Below, in pieces: positions 7,070-11,472 of a stretch of 11,472 bases of DNA. The notes below the pieces were generated by a model, which saw nothing but the letters and a program-made list of their open reading frames with translations, was not told the DNA's origin and did no database searches. Location: contig JBFELO010000143.1 of assembly GCA_041552055.1 (NCBI GenBank), positions 1-11,472 of the forward strand, read 5' to 3'. This stretch comes from JBFELO01 sp041552055 (GTDB taxonomy: Bacteria > Acidobacteriota > Thermoanaerobaculia > Thermoanaerobaculales > Sulfomarinibacteraceae). The first letter of the stretch is position 1, and the number at the start of each line of letters is the position of its first letter. The translations under genes and the position numbers were made by a program.

Positions 7070-7305
7070 TCTTCATTTCCAACCGCACGGCCGTAATCCT
7101 CTTCGCTATGCAGGTTGTTTTCGGTCACCCGGTCGAGCAGTTCGCTGAGTTGATACTTCGGAGACGGCGATGGACGAACGACGAGACTTCCATCTTCCAG
7201 AGCGAGCTCAACCGAGGAATCCTGGACCAATCCGAGATTGGCTGCGAACGCCTTTGGGATTCTGACCGCAAGGCTGTTGCCCCATTTTTGAATCTGTGTT
7301 TTCAT
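7063..7305 (-). CDS. mazE: MazE antitoxin, AbrB-type swapped-hairpin fold
   Basis: An 80-residue antitoxin. The N-terminal MKTQIQKWGNSLAVRIPKAF is the classical MazE/AbrB DNA-binding hairpin, followed by a beta-rich segment (SSVELALEDGSLVVRP) and an acidic C-terminal tail (SELLDRVTENNLHSEEDYG) that should occupy the MazF active site. ATG 7305 is chosen because GGAG sits 5 bases upstream and it gives the family N terminus; the frame runs open to 7392 but the added residues come from promoter and repeat DNA. It neutralises MazF and represses its own promoter. Confidence 0.95.
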   Translation of the reverse strand: MKTQIQKWGNSLAVRIPKAFAANLGLVQDSSVELALEDGSLVVRPSPSPKYQLSELLDRVTENNLHSEEDYGRAVGNEEW

Positions 7306-7326
7306 AGCAGCTCCGTTTCTACAATG

Positions 7327-7355
7327 AAGATACTTTCTCCAGCCACGATTGTCAA
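7327..7355 (-). promoter_or_regulatory. Sigma-70-type promoter of mazEF
   Basis: On the minus strand TTGACA (7350-7355) is followed after exactly 17 bases by TATCTT (7327-7332). This is the best promoter match in the window. Transcription would start near 7320, leaving a short leader with the GGAG ribosome site before mazE ATG 7305. Confidence 0.7.
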
Positions 7356-7372
7356 ACGGTCGTTGCCTTGAA

Positions 7373-7443
7373 GGGTGCCAAAAGGGTGCCAAAAAAAATG
7401 GGTGCCACGTTCACAATTGCACCATTGGATGGGTGCTACCCAT
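7373..7443. repeat. Cluster of GGGTGCCA repeats upstream of mazE
   Basis: GGGTGCCA occurs at 7373-7380, 7384-7391 and 7400-7407, the first two 11 bp apart. They are followed by the perfect palindrome ATGGGT-GCT-ACCCAT (7429-7443), a one-base variant of the family core. The cluster starts 18 bp upstream of the mazE -35 box and fills the space before hicA. The first copies lack the second half of the palindrome, so they look like partial units. The rest of the gap to 7531 shows nothing I can name. Confidence 0.6.
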
Positions 7444-7531
7444 GATGTCGTCAGTGGCGAGCATGAATTCGTCGGGGAGTTGAGCTTGAACGGGTTGGGC
7501 GGCGAGAGGTCTGCGGCTCTGTGCGTGACCG

Positions 7532-7728
7532 GTGAAGGTCCGGGAGCTGATCAGGATGCCGAACAAGATGGCTGGTGCTTGGCCCGAACGAGGGGTAGCC
7601 ACAGACAGTACCGCCATGTTGCGAAACCTGGAACGGTGGCGGTGTCAGGTAGGTTGAGAGCAGACATCCCGATGGGTACCCTCAGGGGTGCGCTGAAACA
7701 GGCGGGTCTCCTGGATCAGAGGGAGTAG
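7532..7728 (+). pseudogene. hicA: HicA mRNA-interferase toxin with apparent 1-base frameshift
   Basis: HicA is a small double-stranded-RNA-binding-fold ribonuclease. The main part reads EQDGWCLARTRGSHRQYRH, then AKPGTVAV, ADIPMGTLRGALKQAGLL, with the catalytic-type histidine in RGSH. The family N terminus is present in another frame: GTG 7532 gives MKVRELIRM, two codons after an in-frame stop, which fixes the start. Between ATG (7556-7558) and GAA (7561-7563) only two bases (CC) occupy a codon. Restoring one base gives M-L-E-Q-D-G-W, the usual family sequence, and a 65-residue protein. So the gene is either inactivated by a deletion or carries a sequencing error. GTG 7525 in the second frame could give a 67-residue protein with an atypical N terminus. 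hicB follows after 5 bp. Confidence 0.8.
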
Positions 7729-7733
7729 TCACG

Positions 7734-8018
7734 ATGCAATACCTGGTAGTGATCGAGGAGAAAGAGTCGGGATTCGGAGCCTATGTCTCCGACCTCCCTG
7801 GGTGTATTGCTGCGGCCGCCAGCCGAGAGGAGGTGCTCACGCTGATAGAGGAGGCGATCGAGTTTCACATCGAGGGTCTAAGAGAGCACGGCTTAACGTC
7901 GACGGCGCAGTTAGTCGAGGTAGGTGCCGCCTGGCGCCCGCCTGAAACCAATATGGGTGCCACCCATTACAACTCTCACAAAGTACCTGGGTGCCACCCT
8001 TCACATTCACGCACTTAA
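7734..8018 (+). CDS. hicB: HicB-type antitoxin with repeat-encoded C-terminal tail
   Basis: A HicB antitoxin, which binds and blocks HicA. The RNase-H-like fold is clear: MQYLVVIEEKESGFGAYVSD, LPGCIAAAASREEVLTLIEE, AIEFHIEGLREHGL. ATG 7734 has GGGAG 8 bases upstream, inside the end of hicA, so the two genes form one operon. Short HicBs end near residue 70-75. Here the frame goes on through MGATHYNSHK and PGCHPSHSRT (about 75-94), which is GGGTGCCACCC repeat DNA read as protein. The native stop was probably lost or overwritten by repeat insertion. No added DNA-binding domain is present. With hicA frameshifted, HicB may be an orphan. Confidence 0.88.
   Translation: MQYLVVIEEKESGFGAYVSDLPGCIAAAASREEVLTLIEEAIEFHIEGLREHGLTSTAQLVEVGAAWRPPETNMGATHYNSHKVPGCHPSHSRT
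7955..7999. repeat. Two GGGTGCCACCC palindromes inside the hicB 3' end
   Basis: Exact copies of the 11-bp palindrome lie at 7955-7965 and 7989-7999. The first, with the following ATTACAACTCTCACAAAGT, matches the left part of element C (5605-5634). The second is followed by TTCACATTCACGCA, close to the type-B left end. This looks like two partial units joined in tandem, and it is translated as the HicB tail. Confidence 0.7.
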
Positions 8019-8020
8019 GA

Positions 8021-8077
8021 GCGTGCCCGGCACCTTTCCGGCACCTTTCCGTGGCACCAATGACCAATGTGGCACGC
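8021..8077. repeat. 57-bp inverted-repeat unit between converging hicB and kinase
   Basis: GCGTGCC (8021-8027) pairs with GGCACGC (8071-8077). Inside are two perfect tandem copies of CCGGCACCTTT (8027-8037 and 8038-8048) and GTGGCACCAATGA (8051-8063), the latter also found at 11069-11081. The unit fills almost all of the 60-bp gap between the two convergent stops, so it may serve as a bidirectional transcript end, without a clear T tract. Confidence 0.55.
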
Positions 8078-8078
8078 G

Positions 8079-10724
8079 TCAGTTGGCGCGGTCCGGGATC
8101 TGCTCGAGCTCGGTGAACCAGTTGAGGATGATCTCGAGATGGCCTCCCGGCGGGTCCTCGATCATGACGAAGTGCGTGCCGTCCGGGTGAACGTCGTACT
8201 GGCGGTGCCAGCGGTACTGTCTGAAATCGCCCTCGAACAGGGTCCGTCGTCCGACCACCCTGAGGCCGCGATCGGTGGCGACCGTGACGGCGATGAACTC
8301 GCGACCCTGGAAGTAGTAGAGCTCGCGACTGTCGGCAGACCAGGCGGGGTTGGCGCCCCCGGCCACCGAGATCTGCACGACGCCCTCCGGCTTCGGGTAG
8401 GCCGTGACGTAGACCTCGTCGCGGCCGCTCTGACCCGATATGTAGGCGAGCCAGCGACCGTCGGGCGACACCGCCGGCGACACCTCGTCGTCGGCGCCGT
8501 CGAGCAGGGCATCGATGGAGGATTCGTCCGACGGTTCGGTCCAGCGCACGAGGTCCATGCCTTTGCCCGGGATTTCCTCGCGGACGATCAGGGCGCCGTC
8601 CTGTGCCCAGTCGGCGGTGCGGAGGTTGGTGTCGCGGTCCAGCAGCACACGCTCCGGTTGGCTCATGTCGAGCGGCCGCAGCATGAGATCGAAGGATGTC
8701 GATCGGGCCGTGCCGTACGCGATTTGGGAGCCGTCGGGGCTCCACATCGGGTAGAACCCGCTCTCGCTGAACTTGATCGGGGCGCCCGACTCCAGATCGA
8801 TGACCCAGATCGGACCCGCGCTCTCACTCAAAGCAATCTTGGAGCCATCGGGCGAGAACCTGGGGTCGTTGTTGTCAGAAAACGGCGTCGATTCCTGGAA
8901 CACGGGATCGGCCCGTCCCTTGAGATCGACCATGACGAGACGGCGCCATCCTTTCTCGTCGGCCGGCAGGTAGACCGCGGTCCCGCTGTCCGAAAATGCG
9001 AGCTGCATGGTGTTGCCGTCTATCCGGACCCTGGGGAGGACTGGAATCGGAGTGCCGATCGGGGCGAGCTTGCGGGCGTCGAATCGCACCGCCAACACCT
9101 GGTTCGCATGGGTGTAAACCAGGTGGCCGGTCGGTAGGTATCGGGGATCGGATCCCTGGAGTCCGAGCTCGCGGATCGAGTTCGTCTCGAGGTCCAAGGC
9201 GATGAGATTGGCGTCGTCCCGTTGGCCGACGGATAGCAACAGGGACTTCCCCGACGGCATCGCCCACGGATTGCCGACCCCCGGCGAGCCGAAGCCCTCG
9301 ACGTCAATCCTCTCGCTCTCACCCCCGTCTTCTGGGAGGCGCCACAGCTGCTGTGAGGACGTGAGATAGATAGAGCCGTTGGTCGACCAGGTCGCGCCGA
9401 CGGTAAACGCGGTGACGGATCCCAGCTTTGTCGGAGGGCCGCCGGCGAGGTTGATTTTCCACACTCCCTGAGGGGTGACGAACCCGATCCATTCTCCATC
9501 CGGTGAGAAGAACGGCAGCCTGCCGGCTCGTGCCGCGTTGATCTGGTTGGCCTCGTACTCGTCGATTCTCCGGTAGTAGAGCAGGTCGTCGGAGCCGCCG
9601 GCCGCACTGGTGACGATCACGTTGCCGTCAGGTGAGATGGCAAGCGCCCGGCCGTCGCCGTAGCGCTGGCCCTGGGTGTACGGGTACTCGACGGAAAAGC
9701 GGCCGACCATTCGATTCGGAGCACCGATTTGCAGGACGTAAAGAAAAGCCATGACCAGCGCGACGACCGCGGCCCCCGCCGCGGCGATCCAGGGCAGACT
9801 GCGAGAGAACCCCCGTTTCGGTGATTCCTCACCTGTCCCGACCTCGCTTTCACTCGAACCGGCGCGGGCATCCTCGAGCGCGATCCGTGCCTCGCCGATA
9901 TCGCGCAGCCGGCGTCGGGAATCCTTCTCGGTGCACCGTGCGATGAGGCGGCGTACGGCCGCCGGGGTCCCGCTCGGCAGCGCCTCCGGGTCGGGCTGTG
10001 CCGTGAGGACAGCGGCCAAGGTGTCCGACACGGTTTCGCCAGCAAACGCCCGCATCCCCGTCAGCATTTCATGGAGCAGACAACCGAACGCCCAGATGTC
10101 GGCGCGCTTGTCGACCACACGTCCGCGTGCCTGCTCGGGAGACATGTAGGCTGCGGTTCCGAGAATCACCCCGGCTACGGTGCCGGCGCTGGTCAGCGTC
10201 GGCGAGATGGAGGGATTGACGGAGCCGGAGCCGGGGTCGGCATCGAATGACTTGGCGAGGCCGAAGTCCAGCACCTTGACGCGGTCATCGGGGGTCACCA
10301 CGACGTTGGCGGGCTTGAGGTCACGGTGGATCACCCCCTGCTCGTGAGCCGCTTCCAACGCCTCGGCGATCTGTGTCGCGAATGCCAGCGCACGGTCCAC
10401 GCTCAGCGGTCCTCGCTCGAGCACCCTCGCCAGATCCTCGCCAGGCACCAGTTCCATCGCGATGAAATGCTCGCCGTCGGGGCCTTCGTGCAGCCCGTAG
10501 ACCGCGGCGATGTTCGGGTGGTTGAGCGAGGCGAGCAGCTTGGCCTCGCGTTCGAAGCGAGCCAGGCGATCGCGGTGGGACCCCAGCTCTTCGGGGAGCA
10601 CCTTGATGGCCACGTCGCGCTCGAGAGACGTGTCGGCGGCCGCCCACACGACACCCATCCCACCTTCGCCGAGCTTTTCGACGAGGCGGTAATGGAGGAG
10701 TGTGGAGCCTTGATTCAGTGACAT
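8079..10724 (-). CDS. Transmembrane Ser/Thr protein kinase with PD40 beta-propeller (paralogue)
   Basis: An 881-residue receptor-type Hanks kinase, parallel in design to the product of 1741-4386. Kinase motifs: LGEGGMGVVW (18-27), VAIK Lys41, Glu60, HRDLKPAN (133-140), DFG (153-155), and a short activation segment leading to GTAAYMSPEQARG. After RRRLRDIGEAR comes a linker, then one membrane helix at about 310-331 (LPWIAAAGAAVVALVMAF). The outside part is a TolB/PD40-like propeller: PFFSPDGEWIGF, PRFSPDGSKIAL, PMWSPDGSQIAY, PAVSPDGRWLAY. ATG 10724 gives the normal family N terminus (LLHYRLVEKLGEGG), though no good ribosome site precedes it. It converges on hicB and ends 60 bp from its stop. 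Its ligand and substrates cannot be told from sequence. Role in signalling is inferred from the family. Confidence 0.94.
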   Translation of the reverse strand: MSLNQGSTLLHYRLVEKLGEGGMGVVWAAADTSLERDVAIKVLPEELGSHRDRLARFEREAKLLASLNHPNIAAVYGLHEGPDGEHFIAMELVPGEDLARVLERGPLSVDRALAFATQIAEALEAAHEQGVIHRDLKPANVVVTPDDRVKVLDFGLAKSFDADPGSGSVNPSISPTLTSAGTVAGVILGTAAYMSPEQARGRVVDKRADIWAFGCLLHEMLTGMRAFAGETVSDTLAAVLTAQPDPEALPSGTPAAVRRLIARCTEKDSRRRLRDIGEARIALEDARAGSSESEVGTGEESPKRGFSRSLPWIAAAGAAVVALVMAFLYVLQIGAPNRMVGRFSVEYPYTQGQRYGDGRALAISPDGNVIVTSAAGGSDDLLYYRRIDEYEANQINAARAGRLPFFSPDGEWIGFVTPQGVWKINLAGGPPTKLGSVTAFTVGATWSTNGSIYLTSSQQLWRLPEDGGESERIDVEGFGSPGVGNPWAMPSGKSLLLSVGQRDDANLIALDLETNSIRELGLQGSDPRYLPTGHLVYTHANQVLAVRFDARKLAPIGTPIPVLPRVRIDGNTMQLAFSDSGTAVYLPADEKGWRRLVMVDLKGRADPVFQESTPFSDNNDPRFSPDGSKIALSESAGPIWVIDLESGAPIKFSESGFYPMWSPDGSQIAYGTARSTSFDLMLRPLDMSQPERVLLDRDTNLRTADWAQDGALIVREEIPGKGMDLVRWTEPSDESSIDALLDGADDEVSPAVSPDGRWLAYISGQSGRDEVYVTAYPKPEGVVQISVAGGANPAWSADSRELYYFQGREFIAVTVATDRGLRVVGRRTLFEGDFRQYRWHRQYDVHPDGTHFVMIEDPPGGHLEIILNWFTELEQIPDRAN

Positions 10725-10809
10725 GGCCGTAAACGTACAACCTGCAACGGTTTTGCGCCATTCCTACCCGGTTGACTTTTCCAAGGGGTGCCCGACAAGT
10801 GGGTGCAAA

Positions 10810-11076
10810 GGTGCCAAGTGCACACTTCCACACGTGTTCTTCTGTCAGCTTCGCTGTGAGATGGCGGCGTCGAGGTGGTCGAGGCGGGACTTGAACTCGG
10901 GGTCGTTGCGTTCGAGGAGGAGACCCCTGTTGAGCCACTTCGCGACCGAGTTCGGGTGCTTGCCCAGCAGCGCGGCGATGCCCCGGCATGAGATTTCTCC
11001 CATGCGTGGACGGGACGACCCGATTCCACTCAGCCCCTCCCACAAACAACACATGTGGAAATGTGCACGTGGCACC
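10810..11076. mobile_element. 267-bp element with 29-bp imperfect terminal inverted repeats
   Basis: The left end 10810-10838 starts GGTGCCAAGTGCACA and continues TTCCACACGTGTT. The reverse complement of 11048-11076 starts GGTGCCACGTGCACA and continues TTCCACATGTGTT. They match at 26 of 29 positions, with mismatches only at 8, 16 and 24. Each end can also form small hairpins (AAGTG-CA-CACTT; ACACGTGT). The core carries a minus-strand remnant resembling a RAYT transposase C terminus. The element fills most of the 452-bp gap between the kinase start and the lipoprotein gene. No clear target duplication. The rest of the gap (10725-10809, 11077-11176) shows partial GGGTGC motifs and presumably the two promoters. 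Confidence 0.68.
10845..11003 (-). pseudogene. Probable C-terminal remnant of a REP-associated (RAYT) transposase
   Basis: The frame ends with RGIAALLGKHPNSVAKWLNR, then GLLLERNDPEFKSRLDHLDA and AISQRS before the TGA at 10845. This is a helix-turn-helix followed by the pattern R-x-x-DPxFxxRLxxLxxxI, which from memory closes many RAYT-type Y1 transposases (GRDVSTLSRAV-like HTH, then RDPALARRLEAL-like helix). The HUH motif and catalytic tyrosine domain are absent; only about 50 residues remain (52 from ATG 11003). No ribosome site lies before that ATG, and the open frame upstream (to 11099) runs through the right terminal repeat. So it is called a remnant, not a working gene. Alternative: a tiny independent HTH protein. 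The family call is from remembered pattern, not a search. Confidence 0.5.
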
Positions 11077-11176
11077 AATGAATGGTGGCAGACAACCACG
11101 GATCACGCTGTTCGCAACCGCGCTACGCATGTACCGTATATCCTCGCGGCACGCCTGCCGGATCGAAGGGGGACCA

Positions 11177-11472
11177 ATGCACAAGCTCACCTTCATGGCT
11201 GTGTTCATTCTCGTGCTGAGCGGCTGCTCACAACCACCACCAGAGCCACCAGAGACTCCCGAGCCACCAGACACCTTCGCGAGCGGCATGTGCCCGGTTG
11301 TCGGCGGCGAACTCTACTGGCAGGCAAAGGGCGTCGGGCCGGCCGTCGTCCTGCTTCACGGTGGGCTGCTCGACTGCACCACCTGGGACCGCGAGTTCGA
11401 GCGCCTCGCCCGCAGCCACCGGGTCATCCGCTACGACGCTCGTGGTCACGGTCGGTCGTCGGTCCAGCACGG
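11177..11472 (+). CDS. Lipoprotein alpha/beta hydrolase, 3'-truncated by window edge
   Basis: ATG 11177 follows an AAGGGGG ribosome site at 4 bases. The product starts MHKLTFMAVFILVLSGCSQP, a lipoprotein signal peptide with lipobox LSGC and Cys17 as the lipidated residue. A Pro/Glu-rich linker follows (about 18-32: PPPEPPETPEPPD), then the start of an alpha/beta hydrolase: GPAVVLLHGGLLDCTTWDR (oxyanion HGG) and RVIRYDARGHGRSS. 98 codons are visible; the nucleophile Ser, Asp and His lie beyond the edge. It should be anchored on the periplasmic face of a membrane and act on a small ester, amide or similar bond; substrate unknown. It lies in its own transcription unit, 100 bp right of the 267-bp element. 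Confidence 0.88.
   Translation, partial: MHKLTFMAVFILVLSGCSQPPPEPPETPEPPDTFASGMCPVVGGELYWQAKGVGPAVVLLHGGLLDCTTWDREFERLARSHRVIRYDARGHGRSSVQH

Noticed and set aside
7373..7443. Possible CRISPR array
   Set aside because: Units are only 8-11 bp, irregularly spaced, with no unique spacers of normal length and no cas genes.
7411..7617. Minus-strand 68-codon frame over hicA
   Set aside because: It overlaps the better supported hicA, and lacks a start signal and any family pattern.
8067..9137. Plus-strand frame of 356 codons opposite the second kinase
   Set aside because: It is the complement of the propeller coding region, with no ribosome site or recognisable fold.
10741..10810. TTGACTT near 10772 as a plus-strand promoter
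   Set aside because: No acceptable -10 at a suitable distance and no plus-strand gene immediately downstream.

Overview
The window is GC-rich and reads like a chromosomal accessory region of an Acidobacteriota-type bacterium (Thermoanaerobaculia or Vicinamibacteria-like). The placement is inferred, not proven. It rests on two very similar transmembrane Ser/Thr kinases fused to TolB/PD40-like propellers, a GH3 beta-glucosidase, a lipoprotein alpha/beta hydrolase, high GC3, and a dense family of GGTGCC-type intergenic repeats. No tRNA, rRNA, CRISPR array or complete transposase was seen.

Layout. 1-1578: the C-terminal two thirds of a GH3 beta-glucosidase, entering from the left edge. 1741-4386 (+): Pkn-type receptor kinase with a PD40 propeller. 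4387-4696: repeats and a 133-bp MITE-like element. 4697-5053 (-) and 5248-5592 (+): two divergent small four-helix membrane proteins. 5606-5848: a small repeat element next to a gene remnant. 5871-6442 (-): MazF-type toxin with a ribbon-helix-helix antitoxin. 6558-6699: a second copy of the MITE-like element. 6728-7305 (-): classical MazEF with a near-consensus promoter. 7532-8018 (+): HicAB, with hicA apparently frameshifted and the hicB 3' end running into repeat DNA. 8079-10724 (-): a second PD40 kinase, pointing back toward the first. 10810-11076: a 267-bp element with 29-bp imperfect terminal inverted repeats, carrying what looks like the C-terminal helix-turn-helix end of a REP-associated (RAYT) transposase. 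11177-11472 (+): start of a lipoprotein alpha/beta hydrolase, cut by the right edge.

How it fits together. Two paralogous kinases, each 881 residues with the start preferred here, bracket about 3.7 kb holding three toxin-antitoxin modules, small membrane genes and decayed DNA. Nearly every gap carries palindromic GGGTGCCACCC-type repeats, several organised as inverted pairs with MITE-like structure. The best reading is a TA-rich island peppered by a REP/MITE family, possibly mobilised in trans by a RAYT-like transposase whose truncated remnant lies at 10845-11003. The repeats also affect coding: they supply a false GTG start to one kinase, extend HicB, and overlap the GH3 stop codon.
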